Of a stretch of 64,000 nucleotides of DNA, positions 36,750-51,649 are shown one piece after another. The stretch covers positions 62,001 to 126,000 of the forward strand of contig NZ_JADPEL010000007.1 of assembly GCF_015667795.1 (NCBI RefSeq), in the 5' to 3' direction. A program made the translations under genes and the position numbers. This DNA is from Clostridium sp. D53t1_180928_C8. GTDB lineage: Bacteria > Bacillota > Clostridia > Clostridiales > Clostridiaceae. Numbering within the stretch: the stretch's first letter is position 1; each line of letters begins with the position of its first letter. The notes beneath the pieces were generated by a model. It did not search any database and had not been told where the DNA came from. It saw only the letters and a program-made list of their open reading frames with translations.

Positions 36750-37889
36750 TTGAGTAAAAGATATACGCTGTTAAAAAAAGACGGTAAAGCAAGAAGAGGT
36801 AGATTTGAAACACCTCATGGAACTATTGAAACACCAGTATTTATGAATGTTGGAACTTTAGCTGCGATTAAAGGTGGAGTTTCTTCAATGGATTTAAAAG
36901 AAATAGGATGTCAGGTTGAGCTTTCAAATACATATCATTTACATTTAAGACCATCTGATAGAGTAGTTGCTAAAATGGGCGGATTACATAAGTTTATGAA
37001 TTGGGATAGACCTATATTAACTGATTCAGGTGGATTCCAAGTATTCTCACTATCATCTATGAGAAAAATAAAAGAAGAAGGAGTTTATTTTAACTCACAT
37101 ATAGATGGTAAGAAAATATTCATGGGACCAGAAGAATCAATGCAAATTCAAAGTAATTTAGCATCAACTATAGCAATGGCTTTTGATGAATGTATACCGA
37201 ATCCATCAACTAGAGAATATGTAATAAATTCAGTTGCAAGAACAAATAGATGGTTAGATAGATGCATAGCTGAAATGAATAGATTAAATTCATTACCAGA
37301 TACAATAAATAAAGAACAAATGCTTTTTGGTATTAACCAAGGTGGATGTTATGAAGATATAAGAATTGAACATGCTAAGCATTTAGCAACACTAGATATG
37401 GATGGATATGCTATTGGTGGTTTAGCAGTTGGAGAAACTCATGAAGAAATGTATAGAATTATTGATGCAGTTGTTCCACATCTACCAGAAGATAAGCCAA
37501 TATACTTAATGGGAGTTGGTACTCCAGAAAATATAATAGAAGCCGTAGATAGAGGGGTTGACTTCTTTGATTGTGTTCTTCCAGCTAGAAATGGTAGACA
37601 TGGTCATGTATTTACAGGTCAGGGTAAAATAAACTTAATGAATGCTAAGTTTGAATTAGATGAAAGACCAATAGATGAAGGCTGTCAATGTCCTGCATGT
37701 AAAAATTATACAAGAAGTTACATAAGACACTTATTTAAAGCAAAAGAAATGCTTGCTTTAAGACTATGTGTATTACATAATCTTTACTTCTATAATAAGT
37801 TAATGGAAGACATAAGAACTGCTATTGATAATGGAACTTATAGTGAGTTTAAAGAGCAAAAGCTTAGAGAATGGAATATAAAAAAATAA
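36750..37889 (+). CDS. tgt: tRNA-guanine transglycosylase
   Basis: Exchanges G34 for preQ1 in tRNAs for Asn, Asp, His and Tyr. Conserved DSGGFQVFSL (nucleophile/acid region), GGLAVGE with the following GVGTPENIIEAVDRGVDFFD, and the zinc site CQCPACKNYTRSYIRHLF with a later His. Length 379 is normal. It starts with TTG behind AAAGGACGTGAAG, 30 bases after queA. Confidence 0.98.
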   Translation: MSKRYTLLKKDGKARRGRFETPHGTIETPVFMNVGTLAAIKGGVSSMDLKEIGCQVELSNTYHLHLRPSDRVVAKMGGLHKFMNWDRPILTDSGGFQVFSLSSMRKIKEEGVYFNSHIDGKKIFMGPEESMQIQSNLASTIAMAFDECIPNPSTREYVINSVARTNRWLDRCIAEMNRLNSLPDTINKEQMLFGINQGGCYEDIRIEHAKHLATLDMDGYAIGGLAVGETHEEMYRIIDAVVPHLPEDKPIYLMGVGTPENIIEAVDRGVDFFDCVLPARNGRHGHVFTGQGKINLMNAKFELDERPIDEGCQCPACKNYTRSYIRHLFKAKEMLALRLCVLHNLYFYNKLMEDIRTAIDNGTYSEFKEQKLREWNIKK

Positions 37890-37949
37890 AGTTATAAAAA
37901 CAGTTTTATGAATAATTTATTAAGTTTAGCATATAGAGTATTCATAGAA

Positions 37950-37978
37950 TTGACATATAATTTTAAATAAAGTATAGT
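37950..37978 (+). promoter_or_regulatory. Sigma-A promoter of yajC
   Basis: A perfect TTGACA (37950-37955) and TATAGT (37973-37978) with a 17-base spacer, about 65 bases ahead of yajC. It makes yajC-yrzE a separate unit from the ruvAB-queA-tgt operon. Confidence 0.8.
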
Positions 37979-38043
37979 ATTTAATGCATAGTAAAAATTA
38001 CAATGTATTATTTTTTACATAAATGAGAAGGGAAGGGATTTTA

Positions 38044-38319
38044 ATGCCACAATTATTAGCTACATTATTACCTTTAGTTGCGATGTTCGCAATTATGTAT
38101 TTCTTATTAATTTTACCAGAAAAGAAAAGAACTAAGAAATATAATTCAATGTTATCAGAGTTAAAAGTAAATGACGAAGTTTTAACTAGAGGTGGAATCA
38201 TTGGAAAAATCATAACAATTGAAGAAGACCAAATGGTTATCCAATCAGGTCCAGATAGAGTTAGATTTAGAGTAACTAAAAACTCAATAGCTCAAAAATT
38301 AAATAAAGACGTTGCATAA
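38044..38319 (+). CDS. yajC: Preprotein translocase accessory subunit YajC
   Basis: Single-helix membrane protein that associates with SecDF/SecYEG. Opens MPQLLATLLPLVAMFAIMYF, the helix, then KKRTKKYNSMLSELKVNDEV and LTRGGIIGKI. The ATG at 38044 follows GAAGGGAAGGG; an in-frame ATG at 38023 lies before this site. secDF is the usual neighbour but is not in the window. Confidence 0.94.
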   Translation: MPQLLATLLPLVAMFAIMYFLLILPEKKRTKKYNSMLSELKVNDEVLTRGGIIGKIITIEEDQMVIQSGPDRVRFRVTKNSIAQKLNKDVA

Positions 38320-38329
38320 TAAAGAATAT

Positions 38330-38368
38330 TACCCCCTTTTACTTCATAGAATGAAGTAAAAGGGGGTA
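38330..38368 (+). promoter_or_regulatory. 18-base-pair perfect hairpin covering the yrzE ribosome site
   Basis: TACCCCCTTTTACTTCAT (38330-38347), loop AGA, ATGAAGTAAAAGGGGGTA (38351-38368). The 3' arm contains AAAAGGGGG, the only ribosome site of the gene starting at 38374. The flank is ATTCTTATGG, with no T run, so it is an SD-sequestering hairpin rather than a normal terminator; it may still stop some transcripts. Confidence 0.8.
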
Positions 38369-38373
38369 TTCTT

Positions 38374-38751
38374 ATGGAGTGGAAAGATTATTTTAACAAT
38401 GTTCTAAAGGGAGTTGTTGGAGCAGTTGCAGTAACTACTATATTAACTGCCATCTATTCATTAATTATGAACTTTGTAGATTTTAGCTCTGGTATAGATA
38501 GCGCTATTAATGTTACGTTAACAAGTATTAGTTTAATATTTGGAACAATATTAGCAGCAAAACTATATGGGAGAAAAGGATGGTTAGTAGGACTTTCAGT
38601 TGGTGTATTATTTTACATAGCTTTATATGCAATAGGAGTTTTATTCGGAGCAGAGGCTACTTTAGGGCTATATGATTTGATTAAATTTTCACTTTGTGCT
38701 TTAGTTGGTATTCTTTCAGGAATGCTAGGAATTAATTTAGGAAGAGACTAA
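38374..38751 (+). CDS. yrzE: TIGR04086-family membrane protein (YrzE-like)
   Basis: Four-helix membrane protein of unknown function, 125 residues: helices at about 12-34, 44-62, 68-90 and 99-121, with LKGVVGAVAVTTILTAIYSL, the GTILAAKLYGRKGW loop and GILSGMLGINLGRD at the end. Bacillus yrzE also follows yajC, which supports the name. Its ribosome site lies inside an 18-bp hairpin. A long terminator hairpin follows. Confidence 0.85.
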   Translation: MEWKDYFNNVLKGVVGAVAVTTILTAIYSLIMNFVDFSSGIDSAINVTLTSISLIFGTILAAKLYGRKGWLVGLSVGVLFYIALYAIGVLFGAEATLGLYDLIKFSLCALVGILSGMLGINLGRD

Positions 38752-38822
38752 AAAGAGGTTGTATAAAACATAACTATGAATATAATAAATATATTCATAA
38801 TAGTTTTATACAATCTTTTTAT
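38752..38822 (+). terminator. Terminator of yajC-yrzE
   Basis: GGTTGTATAAAAC with GTTTTATACAATC, enclosing a second stem ACTATGAATATA/TATATTCATAATAGT, followed by T5. A long, slightly interrupted stem. Confidence 0.85.
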
Positions 38823-38981
38823 GTTTAACTAATAATTATACTATAAAAGGAATAGATAATAAATAGAATAAAGAAAAATTTGTAACAAACTACAAAAAAT
38901 AAAAAAATATAGAAAAAGTTATCGTAATGATTTACAATAATAATGTAAAGTGAATTTAGAAATAGACTAATTAACAATTAA

Positions 38982-38996
38982 ATGGTAACGGTTTCT
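38982..38996 (+). promoter_or_regulatory. cre-like CcpA site upstream of the amylopullulanase
   Basis: ATGGTAACGGTTTCT matches the cre pattern WTGNAANCGNWNNCW at all but one defined position. It lies 57 bases ahead of a starch-degrading gene, so carbon catabolite repression is likely. Confidence 0.6.
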
Positions 38997-39052
38997 GAAA
39001 GTTGAAATAGTATATTAGACTATTTTTAAATTGAAAATTGGGAGGAGATTTT

Positions 39053-44983
<5,931 letters not shown>

Positions 44984-44996
44984 TAATTTATGTATT

Positions 44997-45036
44997 ATAA
45001 TGCCAATAGGAGTAGTTCTTATTGGCATTATTTTTG
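44997..45036 (+). terminator. Terminator of the amylopullulanase gene
   Basis: AATGCCAATA and TATTGGCATT pair across an 11-base loop, followed by ATTTTT. Confidence 0.9.
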
Positions 45037-45174
45037 ATTTATAATAATAAAATTAAAATAAACATCTTACAAATTGGGCAAATATTTACGAAAGCAAGAG
45101 CTTTTCATAATTTATTGTAAAAAAAAGATGATAAAGTATTGATGAAAGCAAATAAAAGTTATACAATATACATG

Positions 45175-45225
45175 ATATATACAATACATCCAATATATTA
45201 CATATGTTTCATATATTGTATATAT
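45175..45225. promoter_or_regulatory. 12-base inverted repeat upstream of the subtilisin-like protease
   Basis: ATATATACAATA (45175-45186) and TATTGTATATAT (45214-45225) are perfect complements 27 bases apart, inside an extended TATACAATATA-rich stretch 50-100 bases ahead of the gene. Candidate operator or promoter-proximal structure. Confidence 0.4.
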
Positions 45226-45275
45226 TGCGTAAAATACATAATCTACATATATAAAAAATAAAAGGGGGAGGTTAT

Positions 45276-48200
45276 ATGAAAAAAAGAAATTTAAGGGTTA
45301 TGTCAATTATTGTGACTACAATTATGTCTATAACATTATTGGCATCAAACAAAGGTACAGAAGCAAATGCATATACTTTAAATGAAAGTAAAAATGCAAG
45401 AAAAACTTTATTGAAAAATTTGGAAAGTAAAATTTTAAATGGAGACAAGTTCTCAAATGTGGAAGGGGTAGAAAAAGATAATGAAAACTCAACATTAGAT
45501 GAGTTAAGTAACCCTGAAGAAAGAGTAAGAGTAATAGTTGAATTAACTGAAACTCCAGCAACTTTAATGCTAGAAGATGGAGTACAACCAACAGAAGAGA
45601 TGGTTGAGGAGGTAAAAGAAGCACAAATACCTATTCAAGAAGAGGTAATGAACGAAACAGGCGAGGAAGTTAAACATACTTTCGGAAACCTTATTAATGG
45701 ATTTTCTATAGAGGTAAAAAGAAAGGATATAGAAAAAATTGAAGAGGTTGATGGAGTAGCAAGTGTTAAAGAAGCAAAGGCTTATTATCCATCAGTAAAT
45801 TCAGCTAAAGAGTTTACTGAAGCCTTAAGAGTTTGGAATGATTATGGATATAAAGGTGAAGGGTTAGTGGTGTCAGTAATAGATACAGGCATTGATCCAA
45901 GTCATAAGGATATGAAATTAACAGATCCATCAAAAGCTAAATTGAAAAAAGAAAATACGAATATAGGATTAGGGAAGTTTTACACAGATAAAGTTCCATA
46001 TGGATATAACTTTGCAGATAAAAATGATGAAATTGTAGACTTAACTGGTAGTATGCATGGTATGCATGTTGCAGGTATAGTTGCTGCAAATGCTTCTCAA
46101 GAAGAAGTTAATAATAATAACGGGGTACAAGGGGTAGCACCAGAAGCCCAAGTGCTTGCGATGAAGGTATTTACAAATAATCCAGAAATAGAATCAGCAT
46201 TTTCGGATGATATAATAGCAGCATTAGAAGCATCAGTAGAATTAGATGCGGATATTATAAATATGTCTTTAGGTTCTGATGCAGGATATAGAGATGCTGA
46301 AGATCCAGAGCAAATTGCTATAAAGAATGCAACAGATGATGGTGTAATATGTGTAGTTTCAGCAGGAAACTCAGCTACATCATTAAATCCTTATATAGCA
46401 AATGGTGTAAGCGATACAGGAGTTGTTGATTCACCAGGACTTGCAAGTGATGCATTACAAGTGGCTAGTAGCGAAAATTCAATAATTACTTTACCAGCGT
46501 TAGAAGCAAGAATTGGAAATGAAACTAAGTTAATTGGTTATACTCAATGTGATGTTAATCCAACTGAAGTTTTTTCTTCAGAAAATAAACTAAGTATAGT
46601 GGATTGTGGGTTTGGTAAACCAAAGGATTTTGAAGGAAAAGATTTATCTGGAAAAGTTGCTTTAATAAGCAGAGGTGATATTTCTTTCGTAGAAAAACAA
46701 ATAAATGCACAAGTGGCTGGGGCAAGTGCGGTAATCGTTTGCAACAATGTGGATAGTGATGCTTATATTAATATGGCTACTGACAGCAGCATTAATATAC
46801 CCGTAATATTTATTACGAAAGAAGATGCAGATTTTTTAAAAAATGCTCCGTTAAGTAAAACTACAATATTATTTAAAGGAAGGGTTGTTAATATAGCAAA
46901 TCCACATGTAGCATTAATGTCTGATTTTACTTCATGGGGACCAGCCCCTAACTTAGAGTTTGCTCCTCAAATTACAGCACCAGGTGGAAATATTTATTCA
47001 ACTTTAAATAATAATAGTTATGGAGCAAAAAGTGGTACATCAATGTCAGCGCCACATGTTGCAGGTGCTACAGCTTTAATTATTCAAGGATTAAAAGATA
47101 ATGGAATTGAACTTGAAGGAAGAGAGTTAGTTGAGTTTGTTAAGAAAACAATTATAAATACTGCAAAAACTTTAACTGAAACTAATGAATTTGGAGATGA
47201 AAATATTCCATATTCCCCTAGAAGGCAAGGTTCTGGAATTATTCAAGCTAAAGAAGCAATAAAAAATAGAGTATTAGTTACTGACGAAAGTGGACAAGCA
47301 ACAGTTTCATTAAAGGAAATAGGAAATACAACATCATTTAAGTTGACTTTAACTAATTACAGTGATAAAGAGGAGAAGTATACTGTAGAATCATTAGGTG
47401 ATGTATTAACTGCCTTTACTCCAACTATGAGAGGGAAAAATATTATAAATGGAACTATGGCATTTGACAAGACATTAGAAGGAGCAAGTTTAGTATTTGA
47501 TAATAAAAAGGTTACTGTGCCTGCTAAGGGAACAGCTGATATAAATGTTACATTAAGTGTAAAAGAGGGAACAGTATCAAATAATTTTGTAGAAGGATTT
47601 ATAAAATTTATTGCAGAAAACGAGGATACTCCATCATTAGTAGTTCCTTACATGGGTTATTATGGTGACTGGAGCGCAGATACTATAATAGATGGAGTTT
47701 CATGGGATAAAAAATCAATTATAATATCACCAAGTTTTGTAGCAACGGAAGTGTTAGGAGAATATAATTATGCTGGTTATGATGGAAAAGATGATGATGG
47801 TAATATTATTATAAATCCAGAAAAAATTTCTATTTCACCAAATGGTGATGCTTTAGGGGATGAATTCTTTCCAGCATTATATTTCTTAAGAAATGCAAAA
47901 GAAATTAAGGTTGATTTATTAGATGAAAATAGAAAAGTAATTGCTAAAGATATTGTTAAAGGAATAGATTTTAGAAAGAAGATATTTAGTGGTAAAGGTG
48001 GCACAAAGGCATCGGTATCTAGTGATATTGCTTGGGATGGTAAAGTATATAATAAACAAACTGGTAAACAAGAAGTTGTAGGAGAAGGACAATATTATTT
48101 AAATTATAAAACTAAAGTTGATGGTGATAATACTTATTATCAAGATTTTATTATTCCTGTTAAAATTGATTTAACAGCAATTCAATCTAAATTATTATCA

Positions 48201-49961
48201 AATACAGAATCTGAAACAACAAATTATAAGTTGGAATTGAATTTTAATGGTGAATTAAAAAGTGGTAGTTTAAATCAATTAATTATTTCAGTCAATGGTG
48301 AAGTGTTAAGTGATGAAATATTGGCAAATGCAGTTGTTAATGAAGATAAGTATAATCTTGATTTAACATTAACTGATGATTCTGTTAATACTATAGAAGT
48401 TTTAACAATGGATAATGCTTATAATGTTGGTAATGACATTTATAATATTACTGTTGGTAAAAATGAAGCAAGTGTTAAACTAATTAATTTTCCAGATTCA
48501 GATTATTTAGCTAGCAATGAATTATTAGTAGAAGGTGTTTATTCTGGACCTGTAGATAAGATATTAATTAATGGAGAAGAACCAGATATAAGAGAAAATG
48601 GGAAGTTTACTAAAATAGTAACTCTTGAAGAGGGGGAAAATACTGTTAAGCTTTATGCAAATGATACTTCAGGAAATATAATAGCAAATTATAGTAATAA
48701 AGTATACTGTGATATTACAGCACCAACGTTAAATATTTTTACACCAATTGTTGATGAAGACGGAATTTTAGCTACATCTAAAGATAAAGTTATATTAAAG
48801 GGATCTGTATCTGATAAGTCAAATGGTTATTCTTTATACTTAAATAATGAAAAGAAAATGACAGTAAAATTAAATGAAAATAATGAAGAAACTAACTATA
48901 GAGAATTTGAGTATGAAGTTCCTGTTGTAGATGGAGATGTAATAATATTAAAGGCAGTAGATTTAGTTGGACATGAAACGGTTAAGAAAATAAAGATAAA
49001 AATAGATAAAAATATACCTATTGTAAATATTAAAGGTGTAGAAAATAATAGAGTATATAATAAAAATATAAAGCCGGAGATATCAGTTGATCCAAAAGAA
49101 GCTATGGTAACAGCGACTTTAAATGGAAAAGATTATAATTTTAATGAAATAAACGAAGAAGGCAAGTATGAATTAATAGTTACGACTGTAGGCATTACCG
49201 GGGTAGAAAATAAATTAGTTATAAATTTTGTTATTGATAAAACAGCCCCTATTGTAACAGTTAATGGGTTAGAAGATGGAAAAGTTTATAATAAAGATGT
49301 AATACCAATTATAAAGATAGAAGATGCAATAAAAGTTTCAATAAAGTTAAATGGAGAAGAATATGATAAATCAGCAATAACTGAAGAAGGTAAGTATGAA
49401 TTCATAATCAAAGGGGTAGATGAAGCTGGTAATGAAACAGAGGTAGTGTATAACTTTGAAATAGATAAAACGGCTCCAAAAGTTACTGTTGATGGGGTTA
49501 TAGATGGTATGAGGTATGATAAAGATGTAAAACCAATTATAACAGTTAATGAAGATACAGAGTTAGTAATGACTTTAAATGGAGAAGAGTATATTGGAAA
49601 TGAGATAAAGGATGAAGGAAATTATGTATTAAAAATAGTTGCTACGGATAAAGCAGAAAATATAACTGAAGTAGAATATGAATTTTCAATTAAATATCCA
49701 AGTTCTTCAAATAAAAACCCAACTCCGACACCAACACCAATACAAGGAACAGGCAGTAAAATAGCTTTAGGAGTAGTAAATGATGATAAAAATAATACAG
49801 ATAAGGGTAATGAAAACAAAGGAAATGTAAGTGAAAATAAAATTACTACAATACCTAAGACTGGAGGAACTAATAGTATTTATGTTATAGGAGCAGCATT
49901 ATTATTAGTAGCTAGTGGAATAGTTATGGAAGTTAAAAAGAAAAGAAAAGAAAAGAAATAA
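45276..49961 (+). CDS. Sortase-anchored subtilisin-family (S8) serine protease, lactocepin/C5a-peptidase-like
   Basis: Large cell-wall protease of 1561 residues. Signal peptide about 1-32; I9-type propeptide about 75-165 (ERVRVIVELTE); S8 domain about 185-650 with Asp203 (VIDTGIDPSH), His261 (HGMHVAGIVAANA) and Ser589 (SGTSMSAPHVAGATALI), interrupted by a PA domain (about 410-535); Fn3-like DUF1034 from about 670; three Ig-like repeats about 1248-1475 (KVYNKDV, IDKTAPIVTVNG, EINEEGKY-type); Pro/Thr linker; IPKTG (from 1526), helix and a KKKRKEKK tail. AGGGGGAGG precedes the ATG. Likely role: digestion of host or dietary protein. Substrate unknown. Confidence 0.93.
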   Translation: MKKRNLRVMSIIVTTIMSITLLASNKGTEANAYTLNESKNARKTLLKNLESKILNGDKFSNVEGVEKDNENSTLDELSNPEERVRVIVELTETPATLMLEDGVQPTEEMVEEVKEAQIPIQEEVMNETGEEVKHTFGNLINGFSIEVKRKDIEKIEEVDGVASVKEAKAYYPSVNSAKEFTEALRVWNDYGYKGEGLVVSVIDTGIDPSHKDMKLTDPSKAKLKKENTNIGLGKFYTDKVPYGYNFADKNDEIVDLTGSMHGMHVAGIVAANASQEEVNNNNGVQGVAPEAQVLAMKVFTNNPEIESAFSDDIIAALEASVELDADIINMSLGSDAGYRDAEDPEQIAIKNATDDGVICVVSAGNSATSLNPYIANGVSDTGVVDSPGLASDALQVASSENSIITLPALEARIGNETKLIGYTQCDVNPTEVFSSENKLSIVDCGFGKPKDFEGKDLSGKVALISRGDISFVEKQINAQVAGASAVIVCNNVDSDAYINMATDSSINIPVIFITKEDADFLKNAPLSKTTILFKGRVVNIANPHVALMSDFTSWGPAPNLEFAPQITAPGGNIYSTLNNNSYGAKSGTSMSAPHVAGATALIIQGLKDNGIELEGRELVEFVKKTIINTAKTLTETNEFGDENIPYSPRRQGSGIIQAKEAIKNRVLVTDESGQATVSLKEIGNTTSFKLTLTNYSDKEEKYTVESLGDVLTAFTPTMRGKNIINGTMAFDKTLEGASLVFDNKKVTVPAKGTADINVTLSVKEGTVSNNFVEGFIKFIAENEDTPSLVVPYMGYYGDWSADTIIDGVSWDKKSIIISPSFVATEVLGEYNYAGYDGKDDDGNIIINPEKISISPNGDALGDEFFPALYFLRNAKEIKVDLLDENRKVIAKDIVKGIDFRKKIFSGKGGTKASVSSDIAWDGKVYNKQTGKQEVVGEGQYYLNYKTKVDGDNTYYQDFIIPVKIDLTAIQSKLLSNTESETTNYKLELNFNGELKSGSLNQLIISVNGEVLSDEILANAVVNEDKYNLDLTLTDDSVNTIEVLTMDNAYNVGNDIYNITVGKNEASVKLINFPDSDYLASNELLVEGVYSGPVDKILINGEEPDIRENGKFTKIVTLEEGENTVKLYANDTSGNIIANYSNKVYCDITAPTLNIFTPIVDEDGILATSKDKVILKGSVSDKSNGYSLYLNNEKKMTVKLNENNEETNYREFEYEVPVVDGDVIILKAVDLVGHETVKKIKIKIDKNIPIVNIKGVENNRVYNKNIKPEISVDPKEAMVTATLNGKDYNFNEINEEGKYELIVTTVGITGVENKLVINFVIDKTAPIVTVNGLEDGKVYNKDVIPIIKIEDAIKVSIKLNGEEYDKSAITEEGKYEFIIKGVDEAGNETEVVYNFEIDKTAPKVTVDGVIDGMRYDKDVKPIITVNEDTELVMTLNGEEYIGNEIKDEGNYVLKIVATDKAENITEVEYEFSIKYPSSSNKNPTPTPTPIQGTGSKIALGVVNDDKNNTDKGNENKGNVSENKITTIPKTGGTNSIYVIGAALLLVASGIVMEVKKKRKEKK

Positions 49962-49967
49962 ATAGTT

Positions 49968-50003
49968 TAAGGAACATACCTTCTTAAGGGTATGTTCTTT
50001 TAT
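49968..50003 (+). terminator. Terminator of the S8 protease gene
   Basis: AAGGAACATACC pairs with GGTATGTTCTTT across 8 bases with a T-rich 3' side. Confidence 0.9.
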
Positions 50004-50199
50004 TATTAATAAATATAGGTTTAACATAAATTTATAATTGATTATTATAATGAATTGTATAAGTATTTTTTGAGTGAGTATTATTATATAAAATGAAAAT
50101 ACGAATATTATATAGAAAAATATATAAAATAATTTACCTTTTTTAATATATGTAATAAAATATAGATAAATAAAGTATGTTTCAAATTAGGGGGAAAGT

Positions 50200-51342
50200 A
50201 TGAAAAATCTAAAGAAGAATGTTATTCCAATTATAGGGGTGATAGTATGTAGCTTGATATTGATAAGTTTATCAAAGTTTATATTTAAAGGTGGATTTTT
50301 AGCTGATAAGTATAATAAGGGAATGGAATACTATAAAGGTGAGGTAGTAGACATTGTTGAAGAAAGTTTACAAGCTGATGAATTTTTAGAGGATGTAGAG
50401 GTAGGCTTTCAAACAGTAGCAATAGAAATAAAGGATGGTCCGTTAAAAGGACAAGAGTTTGAAGTGGGGAATCCAGTAAGTAGGTTATATAATATTAAAG
50501 TTAATGAGGGAAGTAAGGTAATAGTTGGTGTATATGATAAAAATGGGGAAAATGTTGTAACGTTATTTAGTTATGATAGGAGTAATGTTATTTATATACT
50601 AATTGCTCTATTTGCAATAGTAGTAATTAGTATAGGTGGAGTTAAAGGTGTAAAATCACTAGTTTCTCTAGTTTTCACATTGGTTTGTTGTGTATATTTA
50701 ATGTTACCACTTCTTCTTAAAGGGGTAAGTCCCATTATTGCAGGTATTCTAATGGCTATATTAAGTATAACTGTAACATTATTATTAGTTTCAGGCATGA
50801 ATAGAAAAACAGCTGCCGCTATATTAGGAACTATTGCAGGAGTTATAATTGCAGGCGTTATTGCTTATTTATTTGGACATTTAAGTAATCTTTCAGGAAT
50901 AACTATGGAGGATGCAGAAAGTTTAATGTATATAGCAGAAGATACAGGATTGAAAATTAAAGGGTTAATGTTTACGGGTATATTAGTTGCATCACTAGGA
51001 GCAGTAATGGATGTAGCTATGTCAATTTCTTCAGCTATATTTGAAATGAATAGTATAAATGAAAATGTTACATATAAAGAATTATTTAAAAGTGCAATGA
51101 ATATTGGAAAAGATATTATTGGGACAATGACAAACACATTAATTTTAGCCTTTGCTGGTGGATCATTAAGTGTTTTAATTTTAATATATTCTTCATCTAT
51201 GCCATATAATAAAATGATAAATTTAGACGTATTAGGAACTGAAGTGATACAAGGATTAGCGGGTAGCATAGGAATAGTTTTAGCTGTACCAATTACGGCA
51301 TTAATAGGTAGCTATTTATGTAAAAAGGGTAAAAGTAAATAA
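50200..51342 (+). CDS. YibE/F family membrane protein
   Basis: Polytopic membrane protein of unknown function, 380 residues. One N-terminal helix (about 9-27), an outer beta-rich domain (about 45-130: YYKGEVVDIVEESL, GPLKGQEFEVGN), then about seven helices with VSPIIAGILMAILSITVTLL, GTIAGVIIAGVIAYLFG and GILVASLGAVMDVAMSISS, all typical of YibE/F. GGGGGAAAG precedes the ATG. It sits between two surface-protein genes with its own promoter region. Role uncertain; no transport substrate is known. Confidence 0.9.
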   Translation: MKNLKKNVIPIIGVIVCSLILISLSKFIFKGGFLADKYNKGMEYYKGEVVDIVEESLQADEFLEDVEVGFQTVAIEIKDGPLKGQEFEVGNPVSRLYNIKVNEGSKVIVGVYDKNGENVVTLFSYDRSNVIYILIALFAIVVISIGGVKGVKSLVSLVFTLVCCVYLMLPLLLKGVSPIIAGILMAILSITVTLLLVSGMNRKTAAAILGTIAGVIIAGVIAYLFGHLSNLSGITMEDAESLMYIAEDTGLKIKGLMFTGILVASLGAVMDVAMSISSAIFEMNSINENVTYKELFKSAMNIGKDIIGTMTNTLILAFAGGSLSVLILIYSSSMPYNKMINLDVLGTEVIQGLAGSIGIVLAVPITALIGSYLCKKGKSK

Positions 51343-51356
51343 CATGATTTGAAAAA

Positions 51357-51412
51357 GAAGCTTTTGATATAAGAAATTTCGCGAGAAAAAACTTATTCAT
51401 AAAGCTTTTTTT
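51357..51412 (+). terminator. Terminator of the YibE/F gene
   Basis: AAGCTTTTGATATAAG and CTTATTCATAAAGCTT pair with small mismatches, capped by TTTC-GCGA-GAAA (a GNRA-type loop), followed by T7. Confidence 0.85.
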
Positions 51413-51649
51413 ATTTGGAAGCTTTCATTTAATAAAAATTAATTTAAATAAGTTATATTATATCTATAATGTAAAAAATATACATAAAACATGAAAAAAG
51501 ACGAAGTTTTTATAATAAAGTTAGGAAAAAGAACAAAAAATACGAAATTTAGCATAAATTTAACAAGTTTAGTATTCCAAACGTTCGTGTTCTGTGTTAG
51601 AATAATGTTCGTAAAGAAATAAAAATTAATTTAAATAGGGGGACCTAGA
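51413..51649. other. Promoter region of the 51650 surface protein
   Basis: The gene-free stretch from 51343 is 307 bases including the terminator. The rest is AT-rich; two GTTCGT copies occur at about 51584 and 51608, and AGGGGGACC is the ribosome site. No clean -35/-10 pair is visible. Confidence 0.4.

Noticed and set aside
51580-51620. Possible LexA/SOS box (GTTCGTGTTC and GTTCGT)
   Set aside because: The words are direct, not inverted, repeats and do not give GAAC-N4-GTTC.
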